A stretch of DNA of 64,000 bases from JADMIH01 sp035274425 (GTDB lineage: Bacteria > Chloroflexota > Chloroflexia > QHBQ01 > JADMIH01): NCBI GenBank assembly GCA_035274425.1, contig DATEOC010000018.1:1-64000 (forward strand). The letters are read 5' to 3'. The translations under genes and the position numbers were made by a program. Shown piece by piece: positions 8,556 through 16,635 of this stretch. Each line of letters begins with the position of its first letter. Position 1 is the stretch's first letter. The notes beneath the pieces were generated by a model. That model was not told where the DNA came from. It made no database searches and was given only the letters and a program-made list of their open reading frames with translations.

Positions 8556-9821
8556 TTGAACCTTAGATTGGCTTTCTGTGTCCGCGCGCTCTTCCCTCAG
8601 CATGGGTACGGGGGATTGGAGCGTGCCGCGAGCGCGCAGGTTCGGCACCTGCTGGCCCGAGGGGTTGATGTCTCTTTGTACACCCAGCCGTTGCCTGTGG
8701 GCCAGCCCTTTACCGTGCCGGAAGGGTCTCCAGGGCACCTTACGGTGAGGACCGTAAGATACAATCGCTTCCCTCTCAGGGCAAACGGCATACCCTCGCG
8801 CCTTACAAATTACCGCGCGTTCGCCGCCTCTATGGGTGAGCGGGTGGAGCGCGTTGCGCGTATGGGGAAGATAGACTGCATTTATGCGCATGGTTTATGC
8901 GCCTGGGGGGTGCGAAGTGCTGCTGAATGGGGCGTACCCTTGGTAGCCAACCCGCATGGACTTGAGGAGTTCAAGGTGCGCGACCCGCTGAAGAGGCTGG
9001 CTTATGCCCCCTTCAGGGCATGGGTGCGCGAGGGTTGCCGCGCCGCGGACCGAGTATTAGCCACTGACCATGCTATGCGTGGCGAGGTCGCCTCTCTCTT
9101 GAAGATACCAAAGGGGAAGGTCGTGGTCATCCCGAACGGAGTAGACATATCCCTGATAGCTACGTTGGTGAGTGAGGCGGCGAAGGGACAACTAATAGAG
9201 CGTTGGCCTGCTCTCGCGGCTGACCCGGCTGCGCTGCATGGCATTAGCGTGGGGCGGCTGGAGGAGAATAAAGGCTTCGAGGTCTTGCTGAGAGCGTTGG
9301 CGTCCGTGCGAGATGAGTTAGGGGAGAACTGGTCCTGGGTGTTGATAGGAGAGGGTACGTTGCGAAGCCACCTTAAGAGTGTTGCCGCCGCGCTCGGCTT
9401 GAGCGATCACGTCATCTTCGCGGGGGCGCTGGGCGACCAGGAGCTTCATACCCTCTACAGTATGAGCAACCTCTTCGCGCACCCGGCGTTATATGAGGGA
9501 AGCTCTCTCGTGACACTTGAGGCGATGGTACACGCTCTGCCGGTTGTCGTGAGCGCGGTGGGGGGCATCCCTGATAAGGTGGTAGAAGGAGAGACAGGTT
9601 CCCTCGTGCAACCTGGAGAGCCTGGGGAGTTAGGCGCTAAAATAGCATGGCTTGCGAGCCGCCCTGATATTCGCCGCCAGATGGGAGAGCGCGGGGCGAG
9701 GCTGGCTGCCGAGCGATTCAGCATGGAGCGCGTAACTGCATTGCTGAAAGGACTATTTATGGAGATCATAAGCGAAAAGAGTCCCTGTCGCGATGAGGAG
9801 AGCGTGCAGTCGCCGTGCTAG
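8556..9821 (+). CDS. GT4-type glycosyltransferase
   Basis: Predicted GT-B glycosyltransferase of 421 aa. The TTG start at 8556 is 18 bases after the previous stop and leads into LRLAFCVRALFPQHGYGGLE, where the glycine-rich acceptor-domain loop is evident. The GT4 domain follows: ISVGRLEENKGFEVLL, IGEGTLRSHL, and the EX7E motif in LYEGSSLVTLEAMVHALPVV. The C-terminal tail overlaps the GTG start of the large membrane protein downstream by 7 bases, so the two are probably coupled. The sugar is unknown. Confidence 0.87.
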   Translation: MNLRLAFCVRALFPQHGYGGLERAASAQVRHLLARGVDVSLYTQPLPVGQPFTVPEGSPGHLTVRTVRYNRFPLRANGIPSRLTNYRAFAASMGERVERVARMGKIDCIYAHGLCAWGVRSAAEWGVPLVANPHGLEEFKVRDPLKRLAYAPFRAWVREGCRAADRVLATDHAMRGEVASLLKIPKGKVVVIPNGVDISLIATLVSEAAKGQLIERWPALAADPAALHGISVGRLEENKGFEVLLRALASVRDELGENWSWVLIGEGTLRSHLKSVAAALGLSDHVIFAGALGDQELHTLYSMSNLFAHPALYEGSSLVTLEAMVHALPVVVSAVGGIPDKVVEGETGSLVQPGEPGELGAKIAWLASRPDIRRQMGERGARLAAERFSMERVTALLKGLFMEIISEKSPCRDEESVQSPC

Positions 9822-12628
9822 ATGTGTTGCGCGCCATAATAGGGCTGCCCCTACTTGTGCTGTTGCTGTACGTGCCTGGGGCCGCGCTCCTCAACTCTCT
9901 GATGTCGAGGGCGCGTTACAGGCCTGCATTCTCCGACACCACAGAATGGCTCTTTACGGCGGTGCTCGTGAGCGTGCTTGTGACTGGCGGCTTGGGGTTC
10001 TTGCTGGCGGAGGTTGGTCTATTTTCGGTGTGGCTGCTGCTGGCGCTGGTGCTCCTATTTTCACTGGCGCTTGCACTTATCCTGGGTCACTTTCCATTCA
10101 GCGTCGCTTTGATCAGGTTGGCACTGGCGCTACCCGGAGCTTACGCACAGCGCGAGACCGAGCGGCGCAACGCTCGGATCGAGCGCGCAGCTCTGCTTGT
10201 AATCGTCGTCGTGGCAGCCGCGCTCTTCGTACGACCTGCGGAGATGGTGCGCGGCGCGCTCGACTCCGGGGTCTACATAAATACGGGGGTGGCCCTCGCT
10301 CGCACGGGGGCGGTCCTTCAGCGCGACGTGCTGATGCGCCAGCTGAACGACGACATCGGTGAGGGGCGCGAGCTTATGCAGCCTCAGCGCCTCGACCGTT
10401 ACAGCCTCGACCGCCTGCGCATGCCCGGTTTCTACGTGTTCGACAAGAAGGCCTCGCTCGTCATTCCCCAATTCTACTGGCTCTTCCCCGTGTGGATAGG
10501 GATTATGTACTCCCTTATCGGTATATGGGGCGCGCTCTATACCACTTCGCTCCTTGCATTATTGTGTGTGCTGGCCGTCTACTTCTTCGCACGGCGTATG
10601 CTGACCCCAGGCGCGGCACTCGTAGCGCTGGGGCTGCTGGTCCTCTGCCCCGTCACGATATGGTTCGCGCGCTACCCCATAGCCGAGGTGTTGATGGGGT
10701 TGCTGGCGTTTGGTGGTTTCTTCGCCTTCCTCCGCATGGTGCATCTCGCGGGCGATCGGCGACCCAGGTCCCCCGATGAAGAGGCTAAGGCGCTTGATAC
10801 CTCTTCGTGGGAGGCGCGCCGCGCCTGGGCCTGCTTCTGGGGGCTCATCGCGGGGGTGTCGTTTGGCGAGCTTGCCCTCGCCAGGCCGGACTTTATATTT
10901 TACCTCGCGCCCGTGCCAGCGTACCTTCTATACTGGCGGCTCACGCGGAGATGGCAGCGTCCGCATACCTGGTTCGCGGCGAGCCTGGCGATAATGCTAG
11001 CGCTCTACTCTATCTTCTTCTTTTTCTACGGTTTTGCGTATACCACCGACCTGTACTTCAACAAGATTCAGGACGTGCGCCGCCTGTGGGGGCCTTTACT
11101 GCTGGCGTTGTATCTGGGCCTGCTCCTCCTCTTCGTTGTTGACAGGTTGTATCCTCGGTTGAAGCCATTCTGGGTACGCCTTGAGTCGTGGGTTGGGCGG
11201 CGCAGGGGGATATGGGCAGGATTGATAGTGGTAGGGCTGGGGGCATACGCACTCTACCTTTATGCGATTGCCCCCTGGCAGCCTAATGTGCGCTTCAACA
11301 ACGCCGGACAGCCCATCCCTCAGGATATAGCTACAACCTGGGAGAGCTATATAGGCGCGCCCGTTGACGAAGGAGGGCGCTACAACCTGTTGAGGATCGG
11401 GTGGTATCTCTCCCCTGTCGGGTTGCTGGTTGGTGTGGCTGGGCTGCTCAGGTGGGTGTGGAGCAGGTTGAACGCGGCTACGGGGCTTTTCTTCGGGGCG
11501 CTTATCGTGTTGAGCTTCGTCTTCATCACGGAGACTTACACTGACGCTCACTATATCTACACCATGCGGCGTTACATTTCGCTCATCTTGCCCGCCCTCA
11601 TTATCGGTTTCGCCTGGGCATGCCAGTTCCTGTGGTCGCGGATGCGCCCGCGCGCAGTGGGATTGGCGATAGGCGGAGGGCTGGCGTTGGCCCTTGCTGT
11701 GTTCTTTGGATACACGGCGCGTGTGGTGGTGGCTAATGTTGAAGAGAGTGGGGCTGTAGGCCAGTTGACCGAGCTAGCTGAGAGGTTCGCGGGAACAAAG
11801 TCGGTGCTGCTCTTCAGCAACGAGCGCGACGAGCCATTTATTGTCGCCACTCCCTTGCAGTACATTTTCGGCATAGACAGCTTCGTGGTGAACCGCAACT
11901 ACCCTGATATACGTAACAACGTTATCGAGGGGATAGTCGCCAGGTGGCAGAAGCAGGGTTACAAAGTATGGGTCATCATGGGATCGAATGGCGGAAAGCT
12001 CCACTTCGCCAACCTGTCTCTGAAAGAGGAGGGGAGCTGGACCTACGACGTGCGGGAGTTCCAGCAATTGTATATCCAGAAGCCAAGCAACTTCTATTCG
12101 GTGACGCTGCCCTGGGGCATCTACTCGGTGCAGCCCACCGCGCCGCCCCCTTCGTTGCCCTTTGCCATAGACATTGGGGGCATGGACTACCCGTCGCTGG
12201 TGGCGGGTTTCTATAGGCAGGAGAAGGCGGATGAGGAGGCACAATACTGGCGTTGGACGGGCGAGCACGCCATCCTGAGAGTGCCCTGGCCGGCCAGCGA
12301 CGACGGCAAGACATTGCGAGGGGGGTCGCTAAAGCTGCGCTTGCGCTCGCAAACGCCGATCAAGAATGAGCCGCCTCGCCGCGATGGGCCTGTGAACGTC
12401 AGCCTTTCCCTGGACGATAGCTATATAGGTGACGTCCGGGTGTCGAACGTTGGCGACTTCGCAGAGTACACAATAACCGTCCCAGAGGGCCTCACCACAT
12501 CGGGCAGGGAACCGGGATACGCCCTGTTGCATATCGAGACGCCCAAGCTGCCTGGACCAAAGGTCGGGACGAGCGACGACCCACGAGTGTTGGGGATACA
12601 GGTGGACGGCGTTGAGGTGTTGCCGTGA
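9815..12628 (+). CDS. Large GT-C-type membrane protein with C-terminal beta domain
   Basis: Protein of 937 aa. Residues 1 to about 640 hold a dozen or more membrane segments; an acidic external loop (GALDSGVYINTGVALARTG near residue 150) resembles the catalytic loop of GT39-type transferases. The rest is soluble and presumably extracytoplasmic, ending in a beta-rich region with alternating polar strands (LRGGSLKLRLRSQ onward) like a carbohydrate-binding or jelly-roll fold. GTG 9815 overlaps the previous stop. Likely roles are transfer of a polyprenyl-linked sugar or glycan polymerisation, which this cluster otherwise lacks; that is inference. No exact family could be assigned. Confidence 0.75.
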   Translation: MLDVLRAIIGLPLLVLLLYVPGAALLNSLMSRARYRPAFSDTTEWLFTAVLVSVLVTGGLGFLLAEVGLFSVWLLLALVLLFSLALALILGHFPFSVALIRLALALPGAYAQRETERRNARIERAALLVIVVVAAALFVRPAEMVRGALDSGVYINTGVALARTGAVLQRDVLMRQLNDDIGEGRELMQPQRLDRYSLDRLRMPGFYVFDKKASLVIPQFYWLFPVWIGIMYSLIGIWGALYTTSLLALLCVLAVYFFARRMLTPGAALVALGLLVLCPVTIWFARYPIAEVLMGLLAFGGFFAFLRMVHLAGDRRPRSPDEEAKALDTSSWEARRAWACFWGLIAGVSFGELALARPDFIFYLAPVPAYLLYWRLTRRWQRPHTWFAASLAIMLALYSIFFFFYGFAYTTDLYFNKIQDVRRLWGPLLLALYLGLLLLFVVDRLYPRLKPFWVRLESWVGRRRGIWAGLIVVGLGAYALYLYAIAPWQPNVRFNNAGQPIPQDIATTWESYIGAPVDEGGRYNLLRIGWYLSPVGLLVGVAGLLRWVWSRLNAATGLFFGALIVLSFVFITETYTDAHYIYTMRRYISLILPALIIGFAWACQFLWSRMRPRAVGLAIGGGLALALAVFFGYTARVVVANVEESGAVGQLTELAERFAGTKSVLLFSNERDEPFIVATPLQYIFGIDSFVVNRNYPDIRNNVIEGIVARWQKQGYKVWVIMGSNGGKLHFANLSLKEEGSWTYDVREFQQLYIQKPSNFYSVTLPWGIYSVQPTAPPPSLPFAIDIGGMDYPSLVAGFYRQEKADEEAQYWRWTGEHAILRVPWPASDDGKTLRGGSLKLRLRSQTPIKNEPPRRDGPVNVSLSLDDSYIGDVRVSNVGDFAEYTITVPEGLTTSGREPGYALLHIETPKLPGPKVGTSDDPRVLGIQVDGVEVLP

Positions 12629-12676
12629 GGGTCACAGGTTTGCCTCCAGACCGTGCGGCGTATACAATAGACTCCT

Positions 12677-13567
12677 GTGACCGGTACTAAACAAGACAAC
12701 CCGACTCCCCTCGCTCGCTATGGCGTGCGCGATGCTGATGAGGAGCGCGACCTGCGGGCAAAGCTGCGCGATTTCTATGAGCGCACACTTACAGAGGGGC
12801 AGGGGGCGTACTTCAACCTTGAGGACGGCAAGCTCGTCCCGACGCGCATGGGCCGCCACTGGCTGGCCGAGCATATACGTCTCTTTACTCGCCTGTTCGA
12901 TTTGCAGAAGACAGACCGCTTTCTCGACGTGGGCTGTGGAGAGGGATATTACACGATGGCCCTGGCGAAGCGGGCGGGCATTACTGTTGGCATAGACCTG
13001 TCGAGCAGCGTGTTGCGAGTCTTTCGGGGCTTGCGTGGTTTCCCGTCTGATAAGATATGGCTCGTGAATAGCGACGTCGAGCGCCTACCCTTTGAGGACG
13101 CCAGCTTCGACAAGGCGCTCTGCTCGCACGTCCTGGAGCACGTGCTGGATGACCGCGCCGTGCTGTCGGAGATTTACCGGGTGTTGAGAGAGGGAGGGCG
13201 CGCAATACTGGCCGTGCCTCTCAAGTACACACCCCAGCATAAGGCAATATACTGGGCGATTGGGGTGGGCCGAGCAATTCTGAAGCCGGGAAAGAAGGGC
13301 ACGCCGATGCCCCCACCGGGCGCTCTAAATAAGGCCCTCGTTGGAAAGCAGGCGCACATTCGTCACCATTCGCTCAGGAGCTTCGTGGAATTGGTGGAGA
13401 GTGAGGGATTCAAGGTCGAAGCTGTGAAGGGTGTGTGGTTCCACGACCCTCGCAACTGGCTCGTTCGCAAGACGCAGCCGCTTGGCTTGACATACAAGAT
13501 AGGGACCGCCATCTCAAAGCTGTTGCCCGGTACAGGCGCGGGTCTGGTAGTGGTGGTCAGGAAGTGA
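12677..13567 (+). CDS. Class I SAM-dependent methyltransferase
   Basis: Methyltransferase of 296 aa. SAM motif I is FLDVGCGEGYY (residues 82-92), followed by GIDLSSSVL with the ribose-binding acid, a DKALCSHVLEHV segment and VLREGGRAILAVP. The GTG start at 12677 follows a 48-base spacer; no strong ribosome site is visible, so the start is uncertain by a few codons. The stop overlaps the GTG of the flippase gene (GTGA). This is the third methyltransferase of the cluster, which suggests a multiply methylated glycan. The substrate is unknown. Confidence 0.86.
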   Translation: MTGTKQDNPTPLARYGVRDADEERDLRAKLRDFYERTLTEGQGAYFNLEDGKLVPTRMGRHWLAEHIRLFTRLFDLQKTDRFLDVGCGEGYYTMALAKRAGITVGIDLSSSVLRVFRGLRGFPSDKIWLVNSDVERLPFEDASFDKALCSHVLEHVLDDRAVLSEIYRVLREGGRAILAVPLKYTPQHKAIYWAIGVGRAILKPGKKGTPMPPPGALNKALVGKQAHIRHHSLRSFVELVESEGFKVEAVKGVWFHDPRNWLVRKTQPLGLTYKIGTAISKLLPGTGAGLVVVVRK

Positions 13568-15156
13568 GCGCGCATCGGCCACTTGTCGAGCGTGCGGGTT
13601 GGGCGGCGTTCTGGAATGCAGCCTTCTTCCCAGTCAAGGTGCTGATAGGCTTTGCCTCCAGTATCATCGTGGTGCGCTTGCTACGCATCGAGAACTTCTA
13701 CCTCTATACAGTCACGACCGCACTACTTACCACCCTGGGCATGCTCTCCGATCTGGGCATTGAGCGCGCCTTGCAACGTCTCTACCCTGAAATTGAGATG
13801 CGGTATGGCCGCCGCGGAGTGGTGCGCTTCCTATTGTGGATCACCGCTATCAAAGGAGGCGTGCTGCTCGCATTCATAGCCGCGCTTGTGGTAGCACCAG
13901 GCTTCTGGATAGGGACATTCAACCTCGGCCCGAATGGGGGTTGGCTACTCCTCTTCGTGAGCGTATTGCTATTGCTGGGCGCAGCTTCCGACGTGTCGGT
14001 GCAGTTTATTTACACGCATTTCCGACAGAAAGCCACAAACGCGCTGAGTGTGCTTGCCGCTGTGGTGAATCCGACTCTCACCTCGATCTTCGTGCTGCTG
14101 GGGTGGGGGGTGATGGGCGCGTTGCTGGCGCTGCTCATCACTACTTTCATATCAGTCTCCATCTCGCTCGTTCTGGCATGGAGGCTGCTGGCTGGCCTCT
14201 CTGATGAGCCTCACCCCAAAGCCGCCGAGATGAAGCGCCCCGCCAACCGCTCGCTAAGGGCCAGGTTTGTCTCTATCGCTGGCCTCGACTACATGATCAA
14301 CTGGACGGTCTACCTGTACGATTTGCCTTTCGTAGCCCTGGTCATAGCGCTAATCATCGCCGTGCCGGACCAGGCGAAAGTACAGGTCGCAATAATAAGT
14401 TTGGCATACAAGTTCACTCGGCAGTTGTTGGGCGCTCTCGTCGTGCCGCTCACGGGGGTGCAGACGCCCCTATTCGCTCGCCTTTACGCGGAGGGGCGTA
14501 TAGACGGCTTGAAAACCGCCTACGCGACGATAACCAAATTCCTCCTGTTGGCCCTATTGCCCGCCTCCCTGGGTTTGATAATACTGTCGCGTAATCTCTT
14601 GCAGATATTTTACGGGCAGATTGGGCGGGATGCGGTGGTGACCGCGCTCACTATTCATGAAGCGGTGGCGTGCGTGGTAATCCTGGCCGTCGGTTTATTT
14701 GGGGAGGCGATGATAAGCGTAGCGCTCAACGTGCTCATGGTGTACGAGAAATACCGTGCGGTGGCGGTCACGCGGCTACTCGCCCTGGTGAGCGTGCCAT
14801 TGTTATTCTTGCTCGTACCGCCTTATGGTGCGATTGGCGCGGCTATCGCTGCCTCGACGGGGGCACTCCTATCGAGGGCTGCCGCGCTCATCTACGCGGT
14901 TCAGACGCTCCAGCTCCCATTTCCATCCAGGTTCTTCGTGCGGGTTGGCATGGCTTCGATAGTCATGGGCCTCACCTTGCTGCCGGTGCTTGCTTATTTT
15001 CCGCCCACTTTGCTACCGACGCTCTTCATGCTGGGTATGGGAGTGGTGGTCTTCCTGGGGACCTTCAAGCTCCTCGGTGGTATGGACGACGCCGACAAGA
15101 AGCGCCTCCAGGACCTCCGCGTCCCCTTCATGAAGCTGGCGCTGAGGTTCTTCTAA
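13564..15156 (+). CDS. Polysaccharide flippase (Wzx/MATE-like)
   Basis: Integral membrane protein of 530 aa with about 12-14 predicted helices, matching the polysaccharide-transport/MOP flippase families in length and layout: an N-terminal FWNAAFFPVKVLIGFASSIIVVRLL helix with an amphipathic entry, a central basic loop near residue 220, and a C-terminal helix bundle. It would move lipid-linked glycan units across the membrane. The frame is open upstream to 13435, but GTG 13564 gives a 4-base overlap with the methyltransferase stop and a proper N-terminus. The stop codon abuts a heptamer array. It is the only export protein seen in this cluster. Confidence 0.83.
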   Translation: MSAHRPLVERAGWAAFWNAAFFPVKVLIGFASSIIVVRLLRIENFYLYTVTTALLTTLGMLSDLGIERALQRLYPEIEMRYGRRGVVRFLLWITAIKGGVLLAFIAALVVAPGFWIGTFNLGPNGGWLLLFVSVLLLLGAASDVSVQFIYTHFRQKATNALSVLAAVVNPTLTSIFVLLGWGVMGALLALLITTFISVSISLVLAWRLLAGLSDEPHPKAAEMKRPANRSLRARFVSIAGLDYMINWTVYLYDLPFVALVIALIIAVPDQAKVQVAIISLAYKFTRQLLGALVVPLTGVQTPLFARLYAEGRIDGLKTAYATITKFLLLALLPASLGLIILSRNLLQIFYGQIGRDAVVTALTIHEAVACVVILAVGLFGEAMISVALNVLMVYEKYRAVAVTRLLALVSVPLLFLLVPPYGAIGAAIAASTGALLSRAAALIYAVQTLQLPFPSRFFVRVGMASIVMGLTLLPVLAYFPPTLLPTLFMLGMGVVVFLGTFKLLGGMDDADKKRLQDLRVPFMKLALRFF

Positions 15157-15288
15157 TTTTGGATTTTGGATTTTGGATTTTGGATTTATTTCTGTATTTA
15201 CCTCCTGAGATGCTTAAGTTGAGGGTTACTTACGAATGAGTTTTTATAACCAGCAAAATCCAAAATCCAAAATCCAAAATCCAAAATC
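15156..15288. repeat. Inverted pair of heptamer arrays (ATTTTGG / CAAAATC)
   Basis: Four ATTTTGG units start on the last base of the flippase stop codon (15156-15183). Five CAAAATC units, the reverse-complement type, lie at 15254-15288. The two starts are 98 bases apart, an exact multiple of seven. The second array is in frame with the next glycosyltransferase and would encode N-P-K-S-K-I-Q-type residues near its N-terminus. The arms could pair in RNA, but there is no T tract. Confidence 0.85.
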
Positions 15289-16528
15289 GCGTGTTGCGAT
15301 AGTTACGACGGCGGGCGTGACGCAGCAGTTTCGGCAGTGGCCGGAAGCGATACTGGGGCGGGCGCTGGTGGCGCGTGGGCACAAGGTTGCAGCCTTTACT
15401 CTTCTCGAAGAAGGCTCGGACATCACGGGGCAGGAGCGCGAGGACGTTGATGGTATAGCAGTTCAGAGGGTGCGAGTGAACAAGGCGTGGATCGCGCCTG
15501 GCCTCTTGCCTGCCATGTTGCGCTTCCGGCCTCAGGTTATTCACCTCTTCCATTTGCGAAACGCGCTCAACTGGCAGGCGACTATGATCGCGAGGATGCT
15601 CACGGTGCCTGTGGTCTTTACGGTGGTCGGACCCTTCCACGACCCCTACCTCGTTGATGACCGCGAGCGTCCTTACATGGGCAAGATGTACCCTCAAAGG
15701 CTTATCTACACGCTCCCCCAGCTTGTCAGGAGGTTCGCCAGGACACGATTGCATAAGCCTCTGAGCACCTGGCAGAACTGGTGCGTGCATTACCCCTTGA
15801 GAGAGGTTGATAGGTTGATCGCGCTCTCACGCCATGAGGTCGGCGTGTTGCGCAGGATGGGGATAGAGAGCCGGAGGATAGCCCGCATTCCATTATGGAT
15901 AGATGTGCCTTATATAGAATCGGTGCCTTTCGCTCCCTCGATTGCCTCCGAATATCCCTCGCCGCACGTGCTCTTCCTTGGGCAGCTAAAGGAGCGCAAG
16001 GGGTATGACACGCTCGCAGAATCGATGCCGATGGTGCTAGAGCGGTGCCCGACGACCACCTTCCTCTTCGCAGGGCAGAACCCGGCCAAAGCCACCCACC
16101 TTACCGAGCTATGCTCTCGGAATGGGACCCTTGACCATCTGGTGTTGCTGGGAAAGGTGAGCGAGGAGGACAAGGTACGTCTCATGCGTAGCGCCGACTG
16201 CCTGATCTATCCGACGCGCTATGAGAGTTTCGGTCTCCCCCCACTCGAAGCGATGGCGGCAGGCTGCCCTGTGGTGGCTACCCGCATCCCTGTGGTAAGC
16301 GAGATGATCCAATCTGGTGAGAACGGCGTCCTGGTCAATCGTGAAGACCCCGCAGACCTTGCCAGGGGGATAGTGCGCGTCCTCACAGACCCGGCCTTGC
16401 GCACTTCACTCGTGGCGGGCGGCAAGCGTACCCTGCATCGCTACTCGGAGGAGACCATAATGGACCGGATGGAGGGACTTTATGGCGAAGTAGTAGCACA
16501 TTTATCCTATGGGGATAAAGACCTTTAG
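15236..16528 (+). CDS. GT4-type glycosyltransferase with repeat-encoded N-terminus
   Basis: Predicted GT-B glycosyltransferase of 430 aa. The ATG at 15236 is the only usable start I see in frame before the conserved first strand (RVAIVTTAGVTQQF); residues 7-18 are therefore encoded by the CAAAATC heptamer array, an unusual expansion into coding DNA. The donor domain shows VLFLGQLKERKGYDTL, LFAGQNP and the EX7E site in YESFGLPPLEAMAAGCPVV. It closes the polysaccharide run and is followed by a 107-base spacer with a small GC-rich inverted repeat. Specificity unknown. Confidence 0.85.
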   Translation: MSFYNQQNPKSKIQNPKSRVAIVTTAGVTQQFRQWPEAILGRALVARGHKVAAFTLLEEGSDITGQEREDVDGIAVQRVRVNKAWIAPGLLPAMLRFRPQVIHLFHLRNALNWQATMIARMLTVPVVFTVVGPFHDPYLVDDRERPYMGKMYPQRLIYTLPQLVRRFARTRLHKPLSTWQNWCVHYPLREVDRLIALSRHEVGVLRRMGIESRRIARIPLWIDVPYIESVPFAPSIASEYPSPHVLFLGQLKERKGYDTLAESMPMVLERCPTTTFLFAGQNPAKATHLTELCSRNGTLDHLVLLGKVSEEDKVRLMRSADCLIYPTRYESFGLPPLEAMAAGCPVVATRIPVVSEMIQSGENGVLVNREDPADLARGIVRVLTDPALRTSLVAGGKRTLHRYSEETIMDRMEGLYGEVVAHLSYGDKDL

Positions 16529-16635
16529 CTCTATCGGTTCGCGCACCGATTTTGGTACAATTTGGGAAGCCGCAGAAGAGAGCGGCTCTCATCTGTTATC
16601 AAAAACGGCATATATAGAAAAAGAGGAACAATATC

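Noticed and set aside
15156..15290. Intrinsic terminator formed by the ATTTTGG arms
   Set aside because: The arms are weak A/T-rich pairs 70 bases apart with the next start codon between them and no U tract after them.
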